A stretch of 64,000 nucleotides of DNA from Rhizophlyctis rosea (taxonomy: Eukaryota > Chytridiomycota > Chytridiomycetes > Rhizophlyctidales > Rhizophlyctidaceae): contig JADGJC010000062.1 in assembly GCA_027596075.1 (NCBI GenBank), positions 62,001 to 126,000 of the forward strand, written 5' to 3'. Both the position numbers and the translations under genes were made by a program. The stretch's first letter is position 1. Each line of letters opens with the position of its first letter. The notes beneath the pieces were generated by a model. The model worked only from the letters and a program-made list of their open reading frames with translations. It had not been told where the DNA came from and ran no database searches. Of the stretch, positions 9,669 to 21,177 are shown in pieces.

Positions 9669-12600
9669 ATGCCCTTGTTCCGACGCAAGGTTGTGGACCT
9701 CAACCCACCACCCAGCGAGGAGTCCGTAACCGACCCCAATGCCGAGGTGTTCCAGATTCGGTTTACTGGGGAGATATTCGATAACTATGAGTAGGTATTC
9801 TGGCTTTCTGGCTTTCTGGCTTTTTGGCTTTCGTTGAATGGAAGCGGGTCCGGCTTCTCGTACCTGTTGGGCTCGTTGGAAGTAGAGTTGTGGGAAGAGT
9901 CTTGCGTTGGCGGTCGTTCCTTTCCCATATAAGCTTTCGGTATGAGCTTGGCAGCTTTGAGGCAGAGAGTTGCCTGAAAAGTGATCTGCTAGCGTTGAGC
10001 GAGCTTGAGGCTGCTTTATAATGGACGAACGGGGTATCTCGTGCAGTTCAAACGTAGACAGATACCATTGGTGGACCTCACATACTCCAAAATCTGACAT
10101 CCACTAATCATTCCCGTCCCGTCTCATCTGATTCCAGTGACTACTATAAACGCTACAACTATTATCGGAAGCCTGTTTTCGCCTGCGAAAAGACGGGAAA
10201 GCTTAATCTTACTTTCGAAGAGGCTTTGGAATCTGAAAAAGAAGCCCGTCGGCGTGTTCAGGAGAAGTTTCCTGACGTGTGGCGGAAACCAGCGTGTGAA
10301 CGGATCCATTACAGTACGTCGGGCGATCTACTTACTTGCATGTGACGAGTTACTAATTGAAGCTTTTAGGTATTCTCAAACTGAACCCGCTTGTAGACGA
10401 CCTATACGAATTCTTCCGCGCGCATATCTACCCGGGCGAAATCGTCATTATCGAGCAGGACGACGAATCATACTTGGCGCGTGTGCTCGCGCAAGTACCG
10501 AACAAGGAGATGAATGGTAGCACATCAGATTCCGATGAACCGGAGGAAGAAGGACCGTACTTCAAGGTTGATGTTGTCGATGAAGAACTGGAACCTGTCA
10601 TGGAGGAGCGGGATGAGGCTGGGGATGGTCAGGAGGAGCGGCAACTTTCATATGTATTACCGGCGTCACAGATCAAGCGTGACCGGCAAGTTCTTTCGAA
10701 GATGAACTTCAAGAAGTTCCTTCGGGAGGTTGCTACAAAGGATGTGTGGATTGGTGCGCCGTGGATTGTTAGGGTATGTGTGGTGGGCATTGCATCGTCA
10801 TCAAGTGTTAGTCCCTCATCAGACTGCAGGCCGAACTAGTGCAACGGTACGGCCTATCGATGGACCCACCAGCGGATGTGGCGAAGATCTACAAGCAACG
10901 GTCGGAACCTAAACAAAGATCACCCAAGAAGAAGAAGGGCGAGGAGGTAGAGGAAAGCGAAGAAGAAGAGGAGGATAAGAAAGGTGGCAAGGGAAAGAAG
11001 GGGAAGAAGGGCGAGGGTAAAGGGAAAGGGAAGAAGAGGAAGAGTCAAGCGGGTGAAGAGGAGGTGAATGAAGAGGACGGAGAACAGGCTCCCAAATCGA
11101 AGAAACGTGGACCGGATAAGGGGCCGCGGAAATGTGAGTTGGAGTGGTTGTCAGAACTCAAATGCACTGGAACTGATTTGCGTCTGTTGCAGCGCGAGCT
11201 CAAAAGGTGAAGCTGACCTTCCCAATGGAAGACACGGAAATGCATCAGCTTGCTCCTCCCAGAACACAGTTGGAGGATGGGCGGCCAGTGCCGAATAGAC
11301 CGGCGCTCAGTCACGATTTTGGCGAGGTGCCGGAAGAGTACAGAACAGTTTTCTTGCAAGTTTACCAGTTTTTGAGCACTTTTGGGTAAGGCTTCGTGGG
11401 TAACGAGACGTTCGGAGTTTCAGCGCAGATTACTGACTGCAATAATAGGAGACCATTACATCTATCTCCCTTCACATTTGACGATTTCCTCAAAGCGCTA
11501 TCCCATCGTGGTGCCGATCAAGAAGTCGTACTTCTCAGCGAAGCCTTTGGTTGTGTTGTCGCCGTCTGCTGCCGCGAATGGAGCCACAGGCTCGAAGATA
11601 ACTCCCCGCCTCCCAATCCGTCGATTAGCGACCGGCTTCACGTCCTCCAAAACCCGGAAGCCCAAGCAGCATCAGACGAGTGCGCCCAGCTTTACGTATC
11701 ATTCGGCGAAGAAGAGAAAGCAGCCGTTGATCAGTGGTGGAAATGGTACCCTGGCCGTTGGGCGACGGGGTACGAGGTTCGGAAGGGGAGTTATATGAAT
11801 CTTCTGGGGACGCGGACGGGACCTGATGTGGGGAGGTTGAAGGCTTGGCAGGTTGCGTTGGCAGGGATTGTGAAGGATTGGGTGGGGGCTGATAGGGTGC
11901 CGGAGAAGTTTAGTGTTCTGGCGCAGTTGTTGACGGGGGAGAGGAGGGGCGGTGGTGGAGAGGGGAGCGGGAGTAATGGGAAGGTGAATGGAGTTGGGGA
12001 AGGGTCGGATGTGGAGGAGGGGGAGGGTGCAAAGGAGGAGGAAAATGGAGATATGGATGTTGATGAAGTTGGGGCGGAGGAAGAGAGTTCTGAGGATGAG
12101 ATTTCGGAGGGCTACGGTGCTCGGTCGAAGCGTCGGAAGATCGTTATCGATGACGATGAAGAAGACGACGACTGGAAACCCGATGCCGACGGACCCACCG
12201 CACGTCCCAGTCGGTCCTCCCGTTCGACACCAGGTGGCACTCCACCGATCACTGGTGGTCGTTCTCGTGCCAGCGCCAAAGCCGCGAGCGTGTCGAATGC
12301 GGCCATTGATCGACTTTGCAGGAAGGCGGAGCGAGGGTTTGGGCAGTTGGGACTTGTGGAGCGGTTGGAGTTGCTTTGGTTCATGATTGAGGAGTGTGTT
12401 GGGCATAGTCGGGTTGTTAGGGAGTATTTGGATGAGTGTTTTGAGAAGATTTTGGAGTTGAGGAAGGAGAAGAGGAGTGTGTTGAAGGAGAGGAGGGATG
12501 CGTAAGTGCTCTTTTCATCTTCGTACATGTTATCAAGATGTTGCATGACTGATGTTCCTCCCTCCAGTATTATCGCCCGGATTGAGCTAGACAAACGGGA

Positions 12601-13906
12601 TCGGGAACTGGATGCTGGCGAAGGAGGAGAAGGAGAAGCGAATGGAGATGCCGATGCTGACGATATGGATATGGACTCGCCTAATGATCCGATGCATACT
12701 GATGTTTCCACACCGGCTGGAAGTGACTCGGAAACGGACGAGGAACCAAAGAGGTTAGTTAGAATATTGCGATTTGTGCTAAGCGTAAGGGCGGTTGACT
12801 CAATCAATCATTATTATGTCATACAGAAGAAAATCCATCTCCAGTGCGTCGCGACATAAATCCCGCGTGCAAAAATTGCGCGAGGAACAGCTTCGACGGG
12901 AAGCTCAGGAGCAACGGCGGAAGGAGGAGTATGAGAAGATGAGGAAAGAGCATAGGGATCGGCAGAAGGAGTTGAAGGCTCGGGCTGAGGTATTGGAATC
13001 TCTTCTTTTCATCGGCATTTCCAAGTCGTCACAAGCTCACCCGAAAACCCTCCAGGAACGCAAAAAAATCGAAGACACCGAAAGCACCCTCCTCCGCCGC
13101 GAAGTAGCAATCGACACTCAAGTGACGTACCTCTCTGCGCGGTCGAGGATGTTACCGCTCGGGACGGACCGGTACCATAACCAGTATTGGTTCTTTGATG
13201 AGGGGCTTGGGGCGTTGCCGGCGCATGTGCAGGCTTTGGGGGTTGGTGTTGGGGGTTTGTTGTTGGGGGATGGGAAGGGGAAGGGGAAGGGAGGGAAGGG
13301 AGGGGTGGGGATGGAGTGGTTTTGTGGGAGGGTTTTTGTGCTTGANNNNNNNNNNTTTTGGTGGGTGGTTGGGGTTTGGTTGGGGTGGGGGGTGGTTAGG
13401 AGGGAGTGGTGGGGGGTGTGGGTTTGGGATCGGGTTGCGTTGGGGAGTGGAAATGGGGAGGGAGGTGGGGTTGTTATACAGAGCCGGAGCAGGTGAGGGT
13501 TTGGGTTGTTGACTGCTGGTTTTTGTCATTCGTCCTGTCTTGAGTCATGTTCACTCATATCGGTTCCCACCCCACAGTTTTCGAATTTGTTGGACTGGGT
13601 AGATCCCCGCGGCATCCGGGAACGAGAGTTGCGCGAGGCGCTGGACAATATCAGTGACATTGTCATTAATGGGATGAATAAGCGGAATGAGGTGCGTTGT
13701 AATTTTCTCGATGGTTCTGCATGACGCCTACGGTGTACTGATGCGACGTTTGGTTCTGTGACTTGCAGGATATCACAGCCGCGCTACAACGCCATGAGCA
13801 TGCGCCGCAGCGCCGGACGAGGCTTAGGGGTAGTGGTGCTAATTCGTTGGATGATGATGGGATTCGGGATCCGTATATGGACTATGTGAATCGCATGGCG
13901 AAGTAG
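9669..13906 (+). CDS. ITC1: ITC1/ACF1-type ISWI chromatin-remodelling subunit (WAC, DDT, WHIM)
   Basis: This is a multi-exon gene. Well-phased exons are 9669-9790, 10138-10313, 10370-10773, 10830-11133, 11193-11385, 11449-12501 and 12568-12753, with the next starting at 12827. The N-terminus MPLFRRKVVDLNPPP and the segment IRFTGEIFDNYDDYYKRYNY to FPDVWRK form the WAC domain (about residues 1-100). A basic/acidic linker follows, then a DDT domain (FGEVPEEYRTVFLQVYQFLS to LSEAFGCVVAVCC), a WHIM1-like helix (ERLELLWFMIEECVGHSRVV) and a WHIM3-like PLGTDRYHNQYWFFD. The C-terminal exons (WGCYTEPEQ joined to FSNLLDWVDPRGIRERE, then DITAALQRHEH) match the family ending. These proteins guide the ISWI ATPase in spacing nucleosomes. 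Two points are uncertain: a possible 66-nt in-frame intron (about 12991-13056) and the frame around the N gap at 13346, where the upstream and downstream frames differ and an intron or a missing piece must lie. Confidence 0.88.
9796..9836. repeat. TTCTGGCTT minisatellite in ITC1-like intron 1
   Basis: About four copies of a 9-10 bp TCTGGCTTT unit lie just inside the first intron of the ITC1-like gene. Confidence 0.8.
13346..13355. other. Assembly gap (10 N)
   Basis: Ten undetermined bases are flanked by very G/T-rich DNA inside the ITC1-like gene. The coding frame before the gap does not continue in the same frame after it. A possible acceptor (GGTTAG before GAGGGAGTGG) follows, so the gap may fall in an intron. 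Confidence 0.95.
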
Positions 13907-14256
13907 GGTGGAGTGTGTTTTGGGTGGAAGGCGGTATTTTTGATGATGTGTTGAAGGAAGATGATGAGCTTTTGGTGTTGCTTTTGAGGGGTTTTTGTAA
14001 CGTGTTGAGGTATATCCCTTTTGCTGCATTTTTGAGATGGGGTTTTGGATAGTGGTGCAGTTCATGAAGACGGGAAGTGGTTCCATAAACGCCGATTGGA
14101 TCGGATCACCCGTGGAATTTTGCTAGTCTCCACCACGCAAAAGAAAAAGAAAAACCATATTTCCCCATTCCCAACCAACCTTCAAATACTCCTTAGATTG
14201 CAACAATTTTTGCAATGGCATCTTTGCATTATTGTCTCCCGAAAAAAACAAATGTA
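13907..14256. other. Convergent intergenic region
   Basis: 350 bp between the 3' ends of the ITC1-like gene (+) and the F-box-like gene (-). I see no gene. Terminator sequence cannot be assigned. Confidence 0.5.
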
Positions 14257-15832
14257 TTATGACTCTCTCTCCTCCCAATCCTCCAAAACCCCCAACCGAT
14301 TCAACTCCCTCCCAAACTCCTCCAACCTCCCTTCCTTCCTCCTCAACAGCGCCAACACACAGATTGCTACCACCTGTCTTGTCAACGTCAGGCACCACAC
14401 CAATAACCATATATCGTGCGCTATGAATAGTGGATAGATAGCCTTCCCCATCACTGCTGAGTCGTTCCAACCTCCAGCTTTATGTCCACCTGTTGGTGTT
14501 GGCCAGAGTAACGGGAAGGGAGGAACGCCTGTAAGACGACCTAGAGCGTACATTGTTGTTATGTGAAGAAGGAGGCGGGGGAGGACTTTTGCGATAGTAA
14601 AGATGAGGAGAGCGAGTGTTATGTCGTATATTAGACGGAGGAGTGTAGGGACGCCGAGGTGGATTGAGGGTTGACCGGTTGTTGTTAGGCCCCACCATGT
14701 GTATCTGACTCGTCCGAATTTGCGTGTTAGGGCTGTGCAGTGCGCGAGGAGGGTTGGGAGGGGGGGTGTTGGGTAGGGTGTTTTGGTTGTTGGTTCGTCA
14801 GGGAATAGGGGGTGGAGGGATATGCGGTCTTGGTTGGGTCGTAGTTGAGTGTGCAATGTTCTGGGTGGTTTGGGAGGGTTAGGGGTGGTGCCATGCAGAG
14901 GGTGCGGTGTCCGGTTGTGTTGACTGAGCTGATTATGAAGCTGTCTGAGGAGGAAGGACCTGGACGGATGTATGACCATAGAATGGGTTGTGCGAAGGAG
15001 TCTACGCCGTCTGGGAGTTCTTTGACGATTGCCTGATGATGATTGAAATGTAGTGAATGAATTTGGATGCATGAAATTATGTTAAGTTCCGTAGGGACAA
15101 ACAGCATAAATTTCCTACCTCCATACGAGAAATGCGCTCCTCGAAATCGACGGAACCAAAGAACTCAAAGACTAATGCGTCGTAGAGCCATGATGTGGCT
15201 GCTTGGCCTGTAGCATCGTGTAAATTCAGTCGAATCCCAGACTCGGCAAAGAGCTGTGAGAGGGCTGTGTCAGACTCCAGCAACTTGCAAGCTGCTTGCA
15301 GGAAGTCCCGGGCATGCTCTGATCGCCCCATGGTCCGATTGGACATGAATGCCTGGTACAGAGCGAACGTCGGGTGTATCGAGACCTGCAATTCCGCATC
15401 AGGTTTTGGATGATACACCCGGTGAGGCTTGAATGCCCAATTTTCCAATTTCGATATTAGAGACCATGTCATTCCCAACCAGTATAACGGGTGCATTGAG
15501 TTCTCTAGGATCCGGACTGTGGTCAGGGGTTTGTTGAGGCGATCGAAGAGTGCGAGAGCACGTTTGCAGGTTTCGCGGCAGCGGTCGCGGAGGGTTTTGT
15601 CGGGGCGGAGAGTGGAACGGCATATTGTGGCGAAGAAGAGGGCGGTTTGGCTGAAGGCGAGGTAGGAGGTCCAATCTAGGCGGGTTGCTATTTCTACGAG
15701 GATTTCTGTTGGGAGGGTTTGGAGGGTTGGTGGTGTTGGGAGGTTCGAGGCATGAGTGGGAAGGGCGAGGAAGAGGAGGAGGAGGACTGGTGTAATGAGG
15801 CAGAGTGTGCACTCCGTGGAGGCTTTGGACAT
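14257..15832 (-). CDS. F-box-like protein with signal-peptide-like start and C-terminal membrane helices
   Basis: Exon 1 runs 15832-15119, and exon 2 starts at 15032 in phase 0 after a clear acceptor. The first 30 residues carry a hydrophobic segment (CLITPVLLLLFLALPTHAS) that looks like a signal peptide. An F-box follows at once (LQTLPTEILVEIATRLDW to FATICRSTLR). Exon 2 begins AIVKELPDGVDSFAQPILW. The C-terminal 150 residues hold at least two membrane-like helices (LRLIYDITLALLIFTIAKVL and HDIWLLVWCLTL plus QVVAICVLALL). The exon 2 start frame and the frame of the membrane region differ. The switch must lie near 14840-14880 in a C-rich run, so there is a one-base indel or an unseen tiny intron. 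F-box proteins act in cytosolic or nuclear SCF ligases, so a secretory signal is odd. The function is unknown. Confidence 0.6.
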
Positions 15833-16139
15833 TTAAACAGTGCAGGGAAAAAACGCTGTGAGTAATATGGGACAGATCTATATGGCACTTAGTCAAAATC
15901 GTGAAGGTAGCTGCGGATCGGTAAAGAGAATTTGTAAGGTGAGTTTTGCGATTATTGGGGAAACAGGCCTGCATCTGTATTTAGCAGCTCATCAGAAATT
16001 TCATCAAGCCGTTCTGGTAAGCAGATTGCATAATCAGGTAACTGAGCCCCTCACGCAGGTCGGATATTTTCTTATTTTTCTCACTATCACACAGTCTTGG
16101 TACCAGCTTCCAAACATCTCATCCATCACATCCACCACC
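15833..16139. other. Divergent intergenic region
   Basis: 307 bp between a minus-strand and a plus-strand start codon; it should hold both promoters. I see no gene in it. Confidence 0.5.
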
Positions 16140-16523
16140 ATGACGCCCGAATTTGAGATGACTTTCGTAGCCGAAGCCCACGCAATTGCCAAAGAAATCA
16201 CCAAACCCCTCGAAAACGCCAACGCCTCTTTCGACCAACAACGCCTTCCACGGGATAAAATCAAAATGGCCATAAAAAAACTGTACCGCATCATGCAAGA
16301 TGACAAGACCACCGGCCCTAAACGTCTCTCGTTCCAGAACCCAGCAGTCAAGAACACCGTCCGCTCCATCGGCGAAGAGCTGAACGCATGGGAGGGCATG
16401 CCTGCGATGCACTTGGCGTATTATGGTGTAGATTACTTGGGGATGCGTAATGGCGTGAATCAGTTGGGCGATCTGCGGTGTTTGGATTATGCTTGGGATG
16501 GGATTGGTGACTGGCGTGCCTGA
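16140..16523 (+). CDS. Small hypothetical protein, 127 aa
   Basis: A single-exon ATG-started frame encodes a helical, charged protein (MTPEFEMTFVAEAHAIAKEI) ending CLDYAWDGIGDWRA. A CACCACC run directly precedes the ATG. No signal peptide or membrane segment is seen. I do not recognise the family. Even codon use and a sensible amphipathic pattern support coding. Confidence 0.5.
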   Translation: MTPEFEMTFVAEAHAIAKEITKPLENANASFDQQRLPRDKIKMAIKKLYRIMQDDKTTGPKRLSFQNPAVKNTVRSIGEELNAWEGMPAMHLAYYGVDYLGMRNGVNQLGDLRCLDYAWDGIGDWRA

Positions 16524-16870
16524 ACATATGTGAAGATCTTCCAATAGATTAAAATCGCCAACTACATTGTAAAAGGCGCCCGGCGATATCTACAACGTTC
16601 AACGTGCTCGCCTCCAGGGAACAAGAAGCCCATGGGTTATGTCCCGCGCTCAACTTTAATGATGTTACAAACTCTGTGGAAAACTGGATGCAATGACAAG
16701 AGGAAGTTGGGCCCAAATCAAGAGTTATACTTTGACTTATGAGTCTGACGACCTTGCCCTGTGTGACCTACCTTTAAGCCAATCAGAACAGGCCACGCTA
16801 CCTATAGTAACCTATTCCTTCGAGCCCGACTGGCCGGAGCAAGTGTTCTCTTCCATCTCAATACATACAA
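16524..16870. other. Intergenic region or 5' exon of the next gene
   Basis: An open frame (16693-17010, +) overlaps the start of the next gene in another frame. It may contain an upstream exon, but I cannot connect it by phase. Confidence 0.3.
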
Positions 16871-17720
16871 ATGAGCTATCCTTCCGGATCAACGATACTG
16901 ATGCGTGGACGCGCAGAGATGCTGCTTACAATCATATCGAAGTCGATCTCAAGCATGCATCCTGTGATTGCTTCGTACACGGCCCTGTGCACAGCCTATT
17001 TTCCAATTAGACAATTTGTGACCGTTGGAATGGTCTCATTTAATCAACCCCTGTATGAAAACGTGGGCAATCTTGTTGCTGTACTCTTTCCAAGCATTTT
17101 TCTGGTCATGCCTGCTTCGTACCTTACCGCATCTGCAGCCAAAGCCCTCACTTGGGACCGTGCCCTTCGACAAGTGGAGAAACGGGTGGTGACGAAGCGA
17201 AGCACTAGTGGTCGTGAGGTTTGGTGGTACTACGGCGCAGCAGGTATGCATTTCTTCAGCCCCTGGAGCTCATCATTGAATATTCTCGTGGGGTTGTTAT
17301 TTTCAACTAGCATTTCACTGCCGAACTCGTTGACTTACATCTCATATGACAGCATTGGCGACCGGTGCCACGGCGTACACACTATCTCAAATAGTGCCCG
17401 TACTTTTGATTTACATGACAAATTCAACCCTCCAACTGCTCCAATTACCCACGTTGGATATGCAGACTCGGACACTCAAGACCTTCCTCAACAGTTTAGT
17501 CACGGACCCTCCATCGCCACCAGAAGAAGCGATTGATCTTGTGACTGATCTTCTCATCCCGTTCCTAGCACCAGTCTCCTCATGGGCGGTACCTCGAGTG
17601 CTGATGCAAGAGTTGTGGCGGGGATGGGGGAGTTGGTTTGAAGATAGTGTGGACGTTGCACTGCTGGCCGCAGCAAGTCTTTGCATGTTTGGCGTTGGTG
17701 TTTGGCGCGGTGGTTGCTGA
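16871..17720 (+). CDS. Hypothetical membrane protein, two exons
   Basis: Exon 1 runs 16871-17243 and ends GCAG|GTATGC; exon 2 runs 17353-17720 after ATGACAG. Phases agree and give 246 aa. Hydrophobic segments occur at NLVAVLFPSIFLVMPASYL, at LSQIVPVLLIYM and at VDVALLAAASLCMFGVGVW. The first ATG may not be the true start, because an earlier exon could exist. The family is not recognised. Confidence 0.4.
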
Positions 17721-18258
17721 AGAGCCTATATTTGCATACAAGGATAGCGATTGAAGATGGGAATATTGAACAAATAAGAAGGATTCGGGTTGGATCATAC
17801 GTGCGTCGCACTTCACGATTGCCCTCTAATACCAGTTTGAATGTAGAAGGAACCAGACTCGTAGACAAAACACCAGGACTTCCCTAAATCCGACTCCATG
17901 CTTAGCCTCCTTTCCTTGCGCAAGTACAAGTTTGCTTCCTCCAATCCATCATATGTTTATTATTTTAACCCCTCGTAGTACACTATCCGACTCCTGCCAA
18001 TAGGAGGCTGTGCCATCCGCGATCAATCAGCGGCACAGTGATATTTAATTTTTGACTGAACTGCGCCTCGCAGTGACGTTTACACAACATCATGGGGCTC
18101 GCATGCTGATCCCGACTCCAACGCCCATTGTGAAACATCTCCACCTACGACCAATCCCACGAAATCCTCATCAACACATCCAACTCATAAAAGTAATATA
18201 TTTTAACGACTTGGAATAACAACTTTCACATCATCCGCCAACAACAAACTCCTAAAAC
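17721..18258. other. Intergenic region, 0.54 kb
   Basis: Plus-strand genes lie on both sides. It is A/T-richer near 17950 and 18190. No gene is seen. Confidence 0.5.
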
Positions 18259-20427
18259 ATGACGGCACAACAAAGCAAATTACTTGATATACCAGAGCGC
18301 CAGGATGCATTTGTTAATGCATTTGTTGAGGCGATACGGGAGAGGAGAGACTTGTTGGTGAAGGTTGCTGATGTCGAGAAGAAGCAAAAAGTGGATGCGG
18401 TGAAGGTCTTTGAAGAGTGGGCGGACGTGTTTTTCGGAGTGGTGTGGACTGATGTTGTAGGGAGGAATGCTAAAGGTGAGTCAAGCATACCAACAAAGGT
18501 ATTCACAGATGAACACATTGATGAGGTGTAAATAACGGCCTTCAAACGTAACGCAGACCGACCGACCCTATCAAATCTTTTGCAGAATCCAACATCACAA
18601 CCACAAAACCCATCCCCACTATCGACCCTGTCACCGTCCTCCAAAGGCGCTCTAACCCGCACACTCATCCTCCTCTCCATAACCCACACAAAACGCTACG
18701 ACGCCCGTACCCGCCACATAATCTCCCGCATAGCCCTCTACCACCTCCGCACACCCTTCCCAGACGCCCACGAGCTCGTCGCGGCAGAAGAGATCAAACA
18801 TCCCGATTCTTTCTCTGACGACGACGCCCGACTGGCGGCACAGAAGAGGGAGGAGCACAATAAGTCTAGTCGAGGATGGAAGGTTGGGGTTGCGGCTTTG
18901 GCGGGTGGATTGGCGATAGGAGTTACCGGTGGACTTGCTGCACCACTTGTTGGGGCGGGTTTGGCGAGTGTGTTGGGTGCAGTGGGGATTACGGGGTCTA
19001 CGGCGGCGATTGCGGGGACGATTGCGGGGAGTAGTACAATTATGAGTGGGTTGTTTGGGTACTATGGGTATGGTGAGTTACTTTGTTGTAATACACAAGC
19101 AATGTTTTTGCCCTTTCCGTTTTGCAAAATTTTGGCGTGCGTGATGTCATTACTGATCACATACTCGTGTAGGCAAGGCGAGCAAGATGATGGAAGCGCA
19201 CACGAAAGAAGTGTCAGACTTTGCATTCATACCCATGAACGTTTCCAACCGCCTTCACGTCACCATTTGCATCTCTGGCTGGTTGAAAGACGAGTCCGAG
19301 GTCACGGCGCCGTGGAAAGGGTCTGGCGAGGCTGCCGGAGATGTATACGCTCTACGATGGGTGAGCATTCCATTCCCTTCCATAATGGATATCGATTGAT
19401 ACCGGTCATCTCATCGTCCTTCAAAAACACAACAGGAAATCAAAGCCCTTCAAGACCTCCACAACGCCCTTTACACCCTCGTCAAAGACCACGCCTACGC
19501 ATATATAAAAAAGGAGATTATCGCTCATACGGTGTTGCAGACTCTGTTTGCAGGGCTATGGCCCATGGGGCTAGTGAAATTCGGCAAAGTCATTGATAAC
19601 CCGTGGAATAATGCACTGGCGTTGGCGGAGAAGGCTGGGAAAGTTTTAGCGGATTTGATTAGGGCAGGTGTGCAGGGTGGGAGGCCGGTTTCTTTGGTGA
19701 GTTTCATACGATAGTGGGATTTTCACAATTTGATGTATCCTGGAAATCAACATTGACTTACTACGATACGTTTGTTGGGAAGGTCGGATACTCCCTCGGC
19801 GCCCTCGTGATATACCACTGCCTCCTAACCCTCGCCAAAGACCCTTCCACCAACCCCCCGCCCCAAGCCCTCATCTCCAACGTCTACCTCTTCGGCCTCC
19901 CCGCCCCCACAACCCCAGAAACCTGGAAACTTCTCCGCACCCTTGTGTCCGGCCGCCTCGTCAACGCCTACACACCCAAAGACTGGATGCTCGCCTTCCT
20001 CCACCGCACGCATCTCTGGGATTCGGGCATGCGCCGTGGCGTGGCGGGGGTGATGCCTGTTGAGGGCGTAGAGGGTGTGGAGAATGTCGAGGTTGGGAGT
20101 GTGGTTGAGGGGCAGGTTGGGTGGAGGGTTGGGACGGGGGTTGTTATGAGGGCTGTGGGTGTTGAGGGGGGGGAGAGGGATGTGTTGGAGGATGGGGGGA
20201 GGGGTGATGCGGAAGGGGAGGGGATTGAGGAGGTTGCTGGGGAGGTTAAACATGCGAAGGGGAGGATGGAGGTTGTGGATGGGGAGGGGGTTAAGAAGGT
20301 TGTCAGTCGGGGGAGTAGTGAGGTGTTTGAGAAGGGACATGCCTTGCCGCCACTTCCACCGCGGCATCCGCTGGAGCCTCCACCGCTTCCAAAAAGGGCT
20401 CCTTTGTCGCCTGCCGCTGCTGTCTGA
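18259..20427 (+). CDS. DUF726 alpha/beta-hydrolase membrane protein (TMCO4/Mil1 type)
   Basis: Five exons with matching phase: 18259-18475, 18557-19072, 19173-19360, 19436-19696 and 19783-20427, giving 608 aa. Diagnostic parts, in order, are a Gly/Ala-rich hairpin membrane segment (LAGGLAIGVTGGLAAPLVGA to GLFGYYGYG), then RLHVTICISGWLKDESEVT, YALRWEIKAL, the segment VLQTLFAGLWPMGLVKFGKV, and VIDNPWNNALALAEKAGKVL. The nucleophile elbow VGYSLGALVIY and VSGRLVNAYTPKDWML close the domain. This is the fungal Mil1/YFL034W and animal TMCO4 family. The serine in GYSLG is the expected catalytic residue; the substrate is not established. The last about 150 residues are an acidic Gly/Val-rich tail ending in a proline-rich segment (PPLPPRHPLEPPPLPKR) that could bind SH3 or WW domains. 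Confidence 0.92.
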
Positions 20428-20529
20428 TGTTGTCTACGAATATCATTGGACACGTTGCCATCAAAATATCATCATTTCAGTCAAGATTTTCACTTAACAG
20501 ATATTTGTAAACACACTCATTCGTAGGAA

Positions 20530-20735
20530 TCAGATCTGCTGAAAACCCGCACATTCAAAATATAACAACTCTTTTATCACCCCTGGCCATCGATTTTTCC
20601 ACCTGCTTAATCCGCCAACCCATCTGACCATTCTGACGACCAGGTAATTCAAGCGCACCGTCTTCAGAATCCCAGGCCACTTTTTCAGACTGTCATAGAC
20701 CTCTTCAAAATTCCATGCAGTGAGGTCGGCATTGA
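20530..20735 (-). pseudogene. Remnant of the F-box array family (C-terminal end only)
   Basis: The minus strand encodes ADLTAWNFEEVYDSLKKW followed by PGILKTVRL. These are the family's C-terminal hallmarks, as in the full copies at 23026 (CEYEEVLEALIRWRGVLKTV) and 25203 (QYDEVFDSLKRWRGVLKKV). There is no F-box or middle part upstream. I read it as a truncated copy. Confidence 0.6.
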
Positions 20736-20844
20736 CTTCTCCCAACCCCCTTTGATGGGATGCCCCTGATCCCGTGATTGGACCGGTCAATCATTTGTTT
20801 ACCGCTTCGAATTGTCCCGAATTCACGCCTTCAAGCTTTGAGCA

Positions 20845-20850
20845 TATAAG
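20845..20850 (+). promoter_or_regulatory. Candidate TATA box
   Basis: CATATAAGAGCC lies 55 bp upstream of the ATG at 20905. The same TATAAGAGCC string recurs at 26917. Confidence 0.3.
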
Positions 20851-20904
20851 AGCCGAGACACCTCTTCATGCGACGCCCCGCCTCTGTAGCAAATCTACCA
20901 TATA

Positions 20905-21057
20905 ATGCCCTTTGACCATAATGAAGAACTCCAAGCGACCGCGTCGAAATGGGTGCAAAGTCACCTCGCGAGACCCACATGGGTCACAGTCACGGCGATG
21001 TTTGCATTCCTTGCTTCCACGTTTGCCTTCGCTTTACATTGCACAGATCCCGTTTAA
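20905..21057 (+). CDS. Possible 50-aa single-helix peptide or first exon of the next gene
   Basis: This ATG frame begins MPFDHNEELQATASKW, carries one membrane-like helix (WVTVTAMFAFLASTFAFAL) and stops at TAA 21055. The TATA-like element upstream supports transcription here. It may instead be the first exon of the 21178 gene, but I found no in-phase splice. Confidence 0.3.
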   Translation: MPFDHNEELQATASKWVQSHLARPTWVTVTAMFAFLASTFAFALHCTDPV

Positions 21058-21177
21058 AGGCGGTCGTAGGAACAAGATGCTCAGCACGATTGACCCAACC
21101 AGGTATGTCGCTATACTGGAGTACAAACTCGCGTCTGTCGCATTCTCACTGCCCATGGTTGTTAATTCCTTAGCGTC

